Shown piece after piece: positions 1 to 6,665 of a DNA stretch of 6,906 bases. Where the stretch lies: NCBI GenBank assembly GCA_946056455.1, contig CAMGJS010000046.1, positions 1 through 6,906 of the forward strand. The letters run 5' to 3'. The DNA is from an uncultured Clostridia bacterium (GTDB taxonomy: Bacteria; Bacillota; Clostridia; Oscillospirales; Ruminococcaceae). The translations under genes were made by a program, and so were the position numbers. The notes beneath the pieces are model-generated. The model was not told the DNA's origin. It saw nothing but the letters and a program-made list of their open reading frames with translations, and made no database searches. Numbering within the stretch: position 1 is the stretch's first letter; every line of letters begins with the position of its first letter.

Positions 1-43
1 TGTTCTGCCACATAAACAAGAGAACGTCTTGTGATGGATGGAA
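1..43. other. Anomalous left edge, probable assembly junction
   Basis: HemZ proteins continue after the HTxxQF motif with a conserved helix (AFxxARxxGF) and the INxDLIxGLP strand. Here the reading frame stays open but encodes FHPSQDVLLFMWQN, which does not match. Neither of the other two frames on this strand restores the family sequence, so a single frameshift is not the explanation. I read these bases as foreign or misassembled sequence at a contig end. This is inference from recalled family motifs, without an alignment. Confidence 0.5.
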
Positions 44-907
44 GAATTGAATCGGGGTGTGATTTCTGCCTATTGTTTTTAAAACGCTGTCGTTCATCGT
101 CTGGGGATTTACGGATATTCTGTCCCCGCCGTTTTCTTTTATCACCGCAAGCTTTTCCGCCGTGATAGTATCCGCGCGCCCCGCTTCAACAGTATATTCA
201 CGGATTGTCGAAAGTGTGAAACACCTTGCTACCGTTTTCATAATTTTGTCGATATATTCTGCGTCAAGCGAAGTGGGAGTGCCCCCGCCAAAATAAACAG
301 TGTCAAGAGTAAGTCCTGCTTTTTCGGCATATTCCGCGGTAATTTCTATCTCCTCACAAAGCTTTTCCACATACTGCGGAATAAGCTTCTGCGCGCTGTC
401 CATTGAGTGAGAAACAAAACTGCAATATGCGCACCTTGTCGGACAGAACGGAATTGAAACATAAAGGCTGTATGATTTTTTCGGTATTTTAAGCAGTTTT
501 TCCTGCGTGACGGCGGTTTTGTATGCAAGATTAAGCTTTTCATCGGATATAAAATATTTTTCTTTCATCACAGAGAAGATTTCTTCTCTTGACATATTTT
601 TTTCGATAAGTCTGTTTACTTCCTTGACAGGTCTTATGCCCGTGATACATCCCCACGGCTGAACCTTGCCCGTTAGCTTATAAAGGCACTTGTAAAGCAT
701 TCTGCAAAGCGGAAATTCGCACGAAGAAAGTCCGTTTTCTTTCGTGATACTGTCCTTCATAACAGCCTTTTTGCCGTCTAACGAAACCCTGACTTCAAGG
801 CGAAAAAATTCATTTTCTTCTTCAACCGATATTAAAGCAAAGTCGCCGTCCGTGACAACATCGTCATAGACAAACAGGAAATTGTCAACGGGCAGAAAAA
901 GCTTCAT
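1..907 (-). CDS. hemZ: HemZ-type radical SAM coproporphyrinogen dehydrogenase, 3' end missing
   Basis: Oxygen-independent coproporphyrinogen III oxidase-like radical SAM protein of the HemZ branch. By family it is a cytosolic enzyme assigned to haem synthesis, though the true substrate of HemZ proteins is less certain than for HemN. Translated from ATG at 907, 302 codons are visible; the usual length is roughly 480-500. The HemZ N-terminal region carries PWGCITGIRPVKE (residues 84-96). The radical SAM core follows: YVSIPFCPTRCAYCSF, with 4Fe-4S ligands C155, C159 and C162, then YFGGGTPTS (205-213), EAGRADTIT (241-249) and NPQTMND (267-273). The family usually has Pro where A245 stands. An AGG lies five bases before the ATG, and the gap to the upstream MBL gene is 34 bases, consistent with cotranscription. 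Similarity to the family stops after HTPIQF (residue 288, base 44). The last 14 residues do not resemble the expected AFxxARxxGF segment, so the end is probably not genuine. Confidence 0.9.
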   Translation of the reverse strand, partial: MKLFLPVDNFLFVYDDVVTDGDFALISVEEENEFFRLEVRVSLDGKKAVMKDSITKENGLSSCEFPLCRMLYKCLYKLTGKVQPWGCITGIRPVKEVNRLIEKNMSREEIFSVMKEKYFISDEKLNLAYKTAVTQEKLLKIPKKSYSLYVSIPFCPTRCAYCSFVSHSMDSAQKLIPQYVEKLCEEIEITAEYAEKAGLTLDTVYFGGGTPTSLDAEYIDKIMKTVARCFTLSTIREYTVEAGRADTITAEKLAVIKENGGDRISVNPQTMNDSVLKTIGRNHTPIQFFHPSQDVLLFMWQN

Positions 908-941
908 TATAGCCTCGGTCTCATATTTAAAGCTGTTGCCC

Positions 942-1592
942 TTAAAACATATCGTCATAGTCAAAGCCCCTGAGATAAGCATTCTCTGCGCGCTCCGAGT
1001 TCAGCGTGGTGTTGAACCCGTGCCCTGCATAAATGTTATAGTCGTCGTATTCGCCTTCATAGTCCATCAGCTTTTTGAGAGACAGTACCATATCGTTGTG
1101 ATTAGCGTCAACAAGGTCTGTTCTTCCTCTGCTTTTGCAGAAAAGCGTGTCCCCTGTGAAGATATTATCACATAAGAAAATGCAGACGCTTCCCGAAGTA
1201 TGCCCGGGGGTATGCAGAATTTTAAAGTCAAGCTCGTCAATAGAAATTGTATCCCCGTCCGCAAAAGATATTGCATTTTCAACCTTTTTAAAGCTGTTGT
1301 CAACCCCGAATGTGAGTGAGAGATTAAGTCTGCCGTCTTTAAGCTTTGAAAGGTCGTTTTCGTGGATATACACTTCCGCTCCCGTTTTTTCTGAAATTTC
1401 ACCCGCTGAAAAGATATGGTCAAAATGACCGTGGGTAAGAATTATTTTTTTAAGACTTGCGTCACCCAGAGCAGATAGAATTTCTCTGCTTCCCTCGGGA
1501 GCGTCTATAAGAACGGCATCGCCTTTATCCGAAACAATGATATAGCAGTTCGTTCCGCAAACGCCAAGTCCTTTAAGCTGTCTTATTTCCAT
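942..1592 (-). CDS. MBL-fold metallo-hydrolase, YcbL/glyoxalase II-like
   Basis: A 216-residue single-domain metallo-beta-lactamase-fold hydrolase, probably cytosolic, with no signal peptide or membrane segment. The complete metal-binding set is visible: THGHFDH (H54, H56, D58, H59), HTPGHTSG (H131), FTGDTLF (D148) and YAGHG (H191). This spacing fits a two-metal site of the glyoxalase II/YcbL group, which hydrolyses thioesters or related compounds. The GRTDL segment (156-160) is also typical of YcbL-like proteins. The protein lacks the long C-terminal substrate domain of true hydroxyacylglutathione hydrolases, so lactoylglutathione should not be assumed. ATG at 1592 has a strong GGAGG site (reading GGAGGAAGT-ATG). 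It sits 27 bases after rel and 34 before hemZ. An MBL gene between rel and hemZ is a recurring order in Clostridia, from my general knowledge; the physiological substrate is unknown. Confidence 0.92.
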   Translation of the reverse strand: MEIRQLKGLGVCGTNCYIIVSDKGDAVLIDAPEGSREILSALGDASLKKIILTHGHFDHIFSAGEISEKTGAEVYIHENDLSKLKDGRLNLSLTFGVDNSFKKVENAISFADGDTISIDELDFKILHTPGHTSGSVCIFLCDNIFTGDTLFCKSRGRTDLVDANHNDMVLSLKKLMDYEGEYDDYNIYAGHGFNTTLNSERAENAYLRGFDYDDMF

Positions 1593-1619
1593 ACTTCCTC
1601 CGTGTGTAAAATGAATTTG

Positions 1620-3815
1620 CTATTTGCCCGTTCTTGTTATCGAGGATACCCCGGGGATACGCTTTAACCTTGCGATAACATTGTTGAGCTGTTCTATTCC
1701 GCCGACGCTTATTGTCACGGTGATACTTGCATAACCGTCTTTAAGTTCTCTCGACGAGCTTTCGTGAATAAAAATTCTCAGCTCCGAAAGAATTGTGGCA
1801 ACATCGGCAAGAAGTCCCGGGCGGTCATAAGAAACAATGTCAATAGTAGTGCGGTAGATTTTTGAGTTGGTTTCCTCCCACGAGGCTTTTACCCAGCGTT
1901 CAGGCTCTTTGTTGTCACGGATTGCGTTCTGATAGTTCTGGCAATCCGCCTTGTGAATGGATACTCCGTGACCTCTTGTGATAAATCCGACAACATCGTC
2001 CCCAGGCAAGGGATTACAGCACTGCGCAAATTTGATAAGGCAGTTTTCCATTCCCTCAACGATAATTCCGTCCGCACTCTTTTTATGCAGAACAGTTGCC
2101 GTGAGCGGAAGTTCAACGGGCTTATCACTTTCAAGATACTGCTTCGTGTATTTGTCTTTAAAACGCTGGATAAGCCTTGAAAGAATAATTCCGCCGTAGC
2201 CTATCGCCGCATAGAAATCCTCGACCGTTTCGCAGTTGTGGCGGTGCAGGTCGTCGTTCAGAAAATCGTCAAGCTCCTCCTCGGGAACTCTTATAAGGTT
2301 TCTTCTGAATTCCCGTTCAAGCTCCGCCCTGCCGTTTCGGATATTTTCGTCACGACATTCCTTTTTGAACCACGAGCGTATCTTAGCCCTTGCTTCGTTT
2401 GTCTTTGCAATATCGAGCCACGAGCGGTTAGGTCCTTTTTTCTCGTCCTTTGAAAGAATAATTTCAACAATTTCGCCCGTTTTTATCTTATAGTCAAGGG
2501 GGACTATCTTTCCGTCAACCTTCGCCGAGGACATCTTGTGTCCCACCTGAGTATGAATAGCGTATGCAAAATCTATCACCGTTGAATCAACGGGGAGCGT
2601 TATCATATCGCCTTTGGGGGTAAACGCAAAAACATCTTCGGGCGCAAGGTCTGATTTTATCGTGCGGACAATTTCTTCAACATCGTTTGTTTCCTGCTGG
2701 GCTTCGATAATCTGTCTTATCCACGCAAGTCTGCCCTCAAATCTATCCTTGCCCTGAATTCCCTCTTTATACTTCCAGTGCGCCGCAATTCCGTATTCGG
2801 CGGTATAGTGCATATCCCAGGTTCTTATCTGCACCTCGAAAGGTATTCCCTCTCTGCCGATAACGGTAGTATGCAATGACTGATACATATTCGCTTTCGG
2901 AGTTGAGATATAGTCCTTGAAACGATTAGGGATAGGCTTGAACATATCGTGTATAACGCCTAATGCGTTGTAGCACTCATAAACGGTCGATACTATTATT
3001 CTTATTGCGTATTTGTCATATATTTCATCAAAGCCGCGCTGAGTCATATACACCTTTTTGTATATGCCGTAGATGCTCTTTACTCTGCCGTCAATCTGCG
3101 GCTTTTTGATAAAGTCCATACTTTCAAGTCTTGTTCTTATTCTCGCCTGAATGGACTCTATGAACGCCTGTCTGTCGCTCTTGCGCTTTTCCATAACCTG
3201 CTCTATTTCGCTGTAAGCAAAAGGGTCAAGGTATCGGAACGCAATATCTTCAAGCTCTTCCTTTATCGCTCTGATACCTAATCTGTGCGCTATCGGAGCG
3301 TAGATGTTCATCGTTTCAAGGGCGGTCGCCCTTTGCTTTTCGGGCGGACGGTGATTGAGAGTACGCATATTGTGAAGTCTGTCGGCAAGCTTTATTATTA
3401 TTACCCTTATATCCTGCGACATTGCAAGAAGTATCTTTCTGACATTTTCAGCCTGCTGTTCTTCTTTTGTAAAAAGAGGAATTTTTCCGATTTTGGTAAC
3501 TCCGTCGACAAGCATAGCGCAATCGTCGCCGAAAAGCTTTTTTATGTCGTCAAGAGTAGCGTCGGTATCCTCGACAACATCGTGAAGAAGAGCCGCGCAT
3601 ATCGTGTCGGTATCCATTCCGAGTTCAAGGAGAATATACGCAACAGCGATGGGATGGGTGATATACGGCTCGCCCGAATCTCTCTTCTGGTCGATATGCT
3701 GCTTTGCGGCAAAGTCATAAGCCTCTGTTATTTTTGTAATATCGTATTGCTTGTCCTCGCTCAGTATTTTGTTCAGCAACAGGTCTATTGTGTATTTTAT
3801 TTCTTCGTTTGCCAA
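1620..3815 (-). CDS. rel: Bifunctional (p)ppGpp synthetase/hydrolase Rel (RelA/SpoT family)
   Basis: Long RSH enzyme (731 residues) that makes (p)ppGpp from ATP and GTP/GDP on starved ribosomes and also degrades it. The N-terminal HD hydrolase domain has YITH (H54), HDVVED (H78, D79, E82, D83) and ADRLHN (D145), so hydrolase activity looks intact. The synthetase domain carries the RXKD motif as RFKD (298-301), typical of bifunctional enzymes and unlike the EXDD of RelA, then YQSLHTTVIG (311-320) and EVQIRT with catalytic E327. A TGS domain spans about 393-453, with the conserved AIHTQVGH. A helical region follows, then a Cys-rich zinc-finger-type motif (C599, C600, H621, C625), and an ACT domain fills about 657-731. 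All expected domains are present at normal length. The start is TTG at 3815: an in-frame TGA lies nine bases upstream, and the next in-frame Met would remove the His of YITH. It begins 18 bases after recJ, so translational coupling is likely. Confidence 0.97.
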   Translation of the reverse strand: MANEEIKYTIDLLLNKILSEDKQYDITKITEAYDFAAKQHIDQKRDSGEPYITHPIAVAYILLELGMDTDTICAALLHDVVEDTDATLDDIKKLFGDDCAMLVDGVTKIGKIPLFTKEEQQAENVRKILLAMSQDIRVIIIKLADRLHNMRTLNHRPPEKQRATALETMNIYAPIAHRLGIRAIKEELEDIAFRYLDPFAYSEIEQVMEKRKSDRQAFIESIQARIRTRLESMDFIKKPQIDGRVKSIYGIYKKVYMTQRGFDEIYDKYAIRIIVSTVYECYNALGVIHDMFKPIPNRFKDYISTPKANMYQSLHTTVIGREGIPFEVQIRTWDMHYTAEYGIAAHWKYKEGIQGKDRFEGRLAWIRQIIEAQQETNDVEEIVRTIKSDLAPEDVFAFTPKGDMITLPVDSTVIDFAYAIHTQVGHKMSSAKVDGKIVPLDYKIKTGEIVEIILSKDEKKGPNRSWLDIAKTNEARAKIRSWFKKECRDENIRNGRAELEREFRRNLIRVPEEELDDFLNDDLHRHNCETVEDFYAAIGYGGIILSRLIQRFKDKYTKQYLESDKPVELPLTATVLHKKSADGIIVEGMENCLIKFAQCCNPLPGDDVVGFITRGHGVSIHKADCQNYQNAIRDNKEPERWVKASWEETNSKIYRTTIDIVSYDRPGLLADVATILSELRIFIHESSSRELKDGYASITVTISVGGIEQLNNVIARLKRIPGVSSITRTGK

Positions 3816-3821
3816 AGCCTT

Positions 3822-3826
3822 TCACC
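3822..3826 (-). promoter_or_regulatory. Ribosome binding site deciding the TTG start of rel
   Basis: On the minus strand GGTGA lies six bases before TTG at 3815. It matches the 3' part of the AAGGAGGTGA consensus. The TGA of this site is itself an in-frame stop for rel, so the protein cannot begin further upstream. An AAAGG lies closer but leaves only two bases of spacing. The pairing is weaker than at recJ, the MBL gene or the SPFH gene, which suggests rel translation is modest or coupled to recJ. Confidence 0.6.
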
Positions 3827-3833
3827 CGTTTCG

Positions 3834-5849
3834 TCAGATTGATTTTATCGCCTTTAACGCATTTGCGCTTTCAAGGTCCACCTTTTTATCCGTTTTCAGA
3901 CGATATACCGTCTGCCTTGCATAATCGGTCTTTATAAGAGATAATTCCAGAAAGCAGTCAAGAATTATCCTGAATTTGAAATAATTGAGATTATCCGAAT
4001 AAATATCGGCAAAAAGGTTGTCAATATCATTTCCGCTTTCGGATATTGCTCTGTATACCTTCGCAAATTCCTCTCGGCAAGGAACTGTTATCGTTTTTAT
4101 TTTTGCGTCAAGCCCTTCGCCGAGACGGTATGCCTCATAGCATTGCTTTGCATTTATGTATTTCTGCTGGGGCACTCCGCTCTTTCTGCAATCCTTGACG
4201 GAGTAATCAACATATTCCCTGCCGTTGTATCCGTTTATGTCAAGGTATAGCATAAGGTCGACAGCGTCGCCGTTTTTAAAGGAAAAATCCTCAGGGGTTA
4301 CATTCCAGTATTTCACACAGAAGAACGCTCCCTTATATCTGAATTTCACCCTTGTATGCCTTTCCGCAAAAAGTGAAATTTCGTCAACTACAGCTCCCAC
4401 AGCAAGAAACAACGGTTTTGCGTTTCCCTCGCCGAAAGGCTCAAAAACCGAAAGGCTCTTTACCGCGTCAACGGTCATATCCTCTTTTTCAATATACTTA
4501 TCAGCCTCTATGCACAAAGTCGGCATAACGGGATAATTTTCTCTTGCGTAAAGATTGACCTTTTTTCTGAAAGCTTCTATATTTTCTTCCTTTAACGAAA
4601 ATCCGCCTGCTCCTATATGTCCTCCGAACTTTTCAAAAAGCTCCTCGCAATAGCTGAGCGCACCGAATACCGAAAATCCTCCTACGCTTCTGGCAGAGCC
4701 TCTCGCCATACCGTCCGACACAGAAATTATAAACGACGGTTTGCCGAATTTTTCGGTTATCTGCATAGCGGTAAGACCTATCACTCCCGTGTTCCAGTCG
4801 TTGCCGTAAAATACAAGCACACGGTCATTGAGAACATCGGGATTATTATTTATGGTTTCATATATTTCACTGAGGATTTTTTCTTCCTTCTGCTTTCTGT
4901 CCGAAACGCAGGCGACAAGCTCCCTGGCTATCATCTGTGCGTCTTCGTCGTCCTCGCAAAGAAAAAGTTCAACGGCTTTTTTGGGCGACAACATTCTGCC
5001 TGCACCGTTTATCTTAGGGTTGATGTGAAAAGCGACCGAAGTCGAATTTATCTTTTCAGGGGTTAGTCTGAGTTCCCTCATCAGCGCTAATAGTCCGCAG
5101 TTTTCGGTATTTTTGAGATATTCAAGTCCTCTTGAAGCGATATATCTGTTTTCGCCGTCAAGACATACCGAATCAGCGATGGTTGCAAGAGCGGCAAATT
5201 CTCCAAACTGTTCAAGAGCCACTTCATAATCTCCGCCCTCCATAGCGGCAATAAGCTTCAAGGCAACTCCCGCTCCGCAAAGATTTTTATAAGGCGAGTG
5301 GCAATCGCTTCTGTGCGGATCAACAACGGCGACAGCGTCGGGCAAAACCTCTGACGGCTGATGATGGTCGGTGATGACAAGGCTCATTCCAAGCTCCTTG
5401 ATAAGCTCTGCCTCTTCTATCGAGGATATTCCGTTATCGACAGTTATTATAAGGTCTGCTCCGTCATCACTGATTTTTCTTATGCTGTCCGCATTAAGAC
5501 CGTAGCCTTCCTCCCTTTCGGGAATATAGTAAAAGACATCTGCGCCTAAAAGCGAAAGATACGAGTAGAGCATAACCGTCGCCGATATACCGTCGCAGTC
5601 ATAGTCGCCGTAGATACATATTCTTGCGCCTTCCTCAACGGCATTTGTAATATAGTCCGCCGCCGCCTGCATATCCTTTATCAGAAAAGGCGAAGATAAA
5701 TCCTTGTCCTGCAAAAAATCCGCTATTTCATCAACCGAGCTGTAACCTCTTGCGGCAAAAACCGTTGCGGCGGTTTTGCCAAGGTCGGTTTTTCTTACAA
5801 TTTCGTTGACGATTTTTTCATCGGCTTTTTTTACAGACCATCGGTTCAT
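3834..5849 (-). CDS. recJ: Single-stranded-DNA-specific 5'-3' exonuclease RecJ
   Basis: DHH-family exonuclease (671 residues) that degrades single-stranded DNA 5' to 3' in recombinational, mismatch and base-excision repair; cytosolic. The Mn2+ centre is intact: YGDYDCDG (D82, D84, D86), VDNG (D138), TDHH (161-163), VVDPH (D177) and the IAD motif (D226). INGAGRM (280-286) follows, where many RecJ proteins have INAAGR. The DHHA1 domain (about 340-440) has GNDWNTGVIG and GGHIGAGG (409-416). The OB-type nucleic-acid-binding part contains PFGEGN (471-476). The last ~120 residues resemble the C-terminal extension of Bacillota RecJ, explaining a length between the E. coli (~577) and Bacillus (~786) proteins. 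ATG at 5849 is preceded by AAGGAG with an eight-base spacer. It is the first gene of the leftward operon, with its own promoter upstream. The expected neighbour apt is not between it and rel. Confidence 0.96.
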   Translation of the reverse strand: MNRWSVKKADEKIVNEIVRKTDLGKTAATVFAARGYSSVDEIADFLQDKDLSSPFLIKDMQAAADYITNAVEEGARICIYGDYDCDGISATVMLYSYLSLLGADVFYYIPEREEGYGLNADSIRKISDDGADLIITVDNGISSIEEAELIKELGMSLVITDHHQPSEVLPDAVAVVDPHRSDCHSPYKNLCGAGVALKLIAAMEGGDYEVALEQFGEFAALATIADSVCLDGENRYIASRGLEYLKNTENCGLLALMRELRLTPEKINSTSVAFHINPKINGAGRMLSPKKAVELFLCEDDEDAQMIARELVACVSDRKQKEEKILSEIYETINNNPDVLNDRVLVFYGNDWNTGVIGLTAMQITEKFGKPSFIISVSDGMARGSARSVGGFSVFGALSYCEELFEKFGGHIGAGGFSLKEENIEAFRKKVNLYARENYPVMPTLCIEADKYIEKEDMTVDAVKSLSVFEPFGEGNAKPLFLAVGAVVDEISLFAERHTRVKFRYKGAFFCVKYWNVTPEDFSFKNGDAVDLMLYLDINGYNGREYVDYSVKDCRKSGVPQQKYINAKQCYEAYRLGEGLDAKIKTITVPCREEFAKVYRAISESGNDIDNLFADIYSDNLNYFKFRIILDCFLELSLIKTDYARQTVYRLKTDKKVDLESANALKAIKSI

Positions 5850-5878
5850 ACGGTAAACTCCTTAAAAAACTGAATATC

Positions 5879-5905
5879 ATACTACATACGATATTATTAT
5901 ACTAC
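5879..5905. repeat. ATACTAC direct repeat flanking the recJ start-site region
   Basis: ATACTAC occurs at 5879-5885 and again at 5899-5905, exactly 20 bases (about two helical turns) apart. One copy overlaps the recJ -10 box and the other lies a few bases past the predicted transcription start. This placement would suit a repressor operator. A seven-base repeat in A+T-rich DNA can also arise by chance. Confidence 0.3.
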
Positions 5906-5924
5906 TTTTTGCATACAAATTCAA
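5896..5924 (-). promoter_or_regulatory. Predicted sigma-A-type promoter for recJ-rel-MBL-hemZ
   Basis: On the minus strand the -35 box is TTGAAT (5919-5924) and the -10 box is a perfect TATAAT (5896-5901), with the optimal 17-base spacer. Transcription would begin near 5889, giving a ~40-base leader ending at the recJ ATG, with the AAGGAG site inside it. This is the only clear promoter I see for the leftward genes. Confidence 0.75.
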
Positions 5925-6097
5925 GAATTATTTACAAATCATACTTTACATTGAATTTACATAAAATACAAAGAATATCAAAGAAAATAAAAGGGTGTGT
6001 GTTTTTATAGATTTAATAATCGCCGATAATAAAGGCATTGAACAAGTCAAAGCAAAGCAGTAGATTTTCAAAAAACTCCGAATATTGTCAAAAACAG

Positions 6098-6117
6098 TCT
6101 TAAATCATCTTAAATCG
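6098..6117 (+). repeat. Tandem 10-base repeat next to the nfeD -35 box
   Basis: TCTTAAATC is present twice in direct tandem, at 6098-6106 and 6108-6116, with a 10-base period (one helical turn). The repeat ends four bases before the predicted -35 hexamer. Direct half-sites at 10-11 base spacing directly upstream of -35 are the usual arrangement for dimers of OmpR/PhoB-type response regulators. A regulator site is therefore plausible, but no regulator gene is in the window. Confidence 0.4.
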
Positions 6118-6120
6118 GGA

Positions 6121-6149
6121 TTGAATTTATAAATGTTATGTGGTATTAT
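6121..6149 (+). promoter_or_regulatory. Predicted extended -10 promoter for nfeD-SPFH
   Basis: The -35 box is TTGAAT (6121-6126) and the -10 box is TATTAT (6144-6149), with a 17-base spacer. TG at 6141-6142, one base before the -10 box, gives an extended -10 element. Transcription would start near 6156, leaving a leader of about 55 bases before the nfeD ATG. In Bacillus some NfeD/flotillin operons are driven by the stress factor sigma-W; the sequence here looks like a housekeeping promoter instead. Confidence 0.7.
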
Positions 6150-6172
6150 ACAGTCATAGGGTTGAAAAACTC

Positions 6173-6184
6173 TTGCATATGCAA
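6173..6184. repeat. Perfect 12-base palindrome in the nfeD leader
   Basis: TTGCATATGCAA reads identically on both strands. It lies between the predicted transcription start (about 6156) and the Shine-Dalgarno site (6195-6202), roughly +17 to +28. That position would let a bound dimeric repressor block early transcription. The dyad has no loop, so it is a poor RNA hairpin and is better explained as a DNA-binding site, if functional. Confidence 0.35.
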
Positions 6185-6209
6185 AAATTCGCAGAAAGGG
6201 GGAACTTTT

Positions 6210-6626
6210 ATGGATTGGATTTTCTGGGTAATCGCTCTTGTTGTATTTGTTATAGCCGAAGTGGCAACCATGCAGCTTGTTTCAATATGGTTTGCGGCAG
6301 GTTCATTTGCCTCGCTCATCTGTGCGGCATTCGGAGCTCCTGTATGGGTGCAATTTGTAGTGTTCTTGGCTGTATCGGCGGTTTTGGTGATATGCACAAG
6401 ACCTTTCGTAAAAAAACTCCAGAAGGACATTGTCCCGACAAACGCTGAACTTGATGTCGGCAAAACCTGCATTGTCACTGAGGCAATCGACAACAGCACA
6501 AATTCGGGAAGAGTCAATTTAAACGGCGTCTTCTGGGCGGCAAGGTCTGAATCAGGTGATACTATCCCCGAAGGCACAACCGTTACCGTTAAAAAAATTG
6601 ACGGAACAAAGCTTATCGTTTCATAA
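6210..6626 (+). CDS. Short NfeD-family membrane protein
   Basis: Membrane protein of 138 residues in the NfeD family, whose members pair with SPFH proteins (stomatin, flotillin, QmcA) and are thought to help organise membrane microdomains. Hydrophobic segments lie at about 3-20, 24-43 and 45-63, followed by a basic stretch (KKLQK). A soluble C-terminal OB-fold domain (about 75-138) shows TNAEL, VGK, GRVNLNGVFWAA (100-111) and a final IDGTKLIVS. This is the short type: it lacks the N-terminal ClpP-like protease domain of long NfeD proteins, so no proteolysis is expected. The frame is open further upstream, to an ATG at 6138. I chose ATG at 6210 because AAAGGGGG (6195-6202) sits seven bases before it, and because the upstream start would fall inside the promoter and before the predicted transcript start. 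It is the first gene of the rightward unit, 39 bases ahead of the SPFH gene. Confidence 0.9.
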   Translation: MDWIFWVIALVVFVIAEVATMQLVSIWFAAGSFASLICAAFGAPVWVQFVVFLAVSAVLVICTRPFVKKLQKDIVPTNAELDVGKTCIVTEAIDNSTNSGRVNLNGVFWAARSESGDTIPEGTTVTVKKIDGTKLIVS

Positions 6627-6665
6627 CGAAAGCGAAAAATCATTTATCAAAAGGAGAAAACATCT

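Larger units (their letters stand above)
5850..6209. other. Divergent intergenic control region, 360 bases
   Basis: A+T-rich stretch separating leftward recJ from rightward nfeD. It holds one well-formed sigma-A-type promoter on each strand and three short repeat or palindrome motifs, listed separately. The middle part (about 5925-6097) is a long spacer for a divergent pair. I see no convincing ORF, tRNA, riboswitch fold or terminator hairpin there. ATGs in it open only short frames without Shine-Dalgarno sites, for example at 6133. Confidence 0.8.

Noticed and set aside
882..1175. Open frame of 97 codons on the plus strand
   Set aside because: Covers the hemZ start and MBL C-terminus antisense, with no ribosome site. 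The MBL frame explains this DNA.
3285..3842. Open frame of 185 codons on the plus strand
   Set aside because: Lies antisense to the Rel HD domain, whose catalytic motifs are intact. The translation has no recognisable domain, and there is no promoter or ribosome site of its own.
4617..5066. Open frame of 149 codons on the plus strand
   Set aside because: Antisense to the conserved RecJ core, with a low-complexity basic and aromatic translation. It is a shadow of the coding strand.
5945..5979. Possible second plus-strand promoter (TTTACA or TTGAAT near 5945-5956)
   Set aside because: No acceptable -10 hexamer falls 16-18 bases downstream, and no gene starts nearby.
6018..6030. Small inverted repeat ATCG-C-CGAT in the intergenic region
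   Set aside because: The arms are only four bases with a one-base centre and do not extend, so this is within chance expectation and is neither a terminator nor a convincing operator.
6138..6209. Upstream in-frame ATG giving nfeD 24 extra residues
   Set aside because: The ATG overlaps the extended -10 element, so the predicted transcript would not contain it. The added peptide is not like an NfeD N-terminus, while ATG at 6210 has an AAAGGGGG site.
6146..6643. Open frame of 165 codons on the minus strand
   Set aside because: Fully overlaps nfeD, which has clear family signatures and a strong ribosome site. The antisense translation resembles nothing I know.
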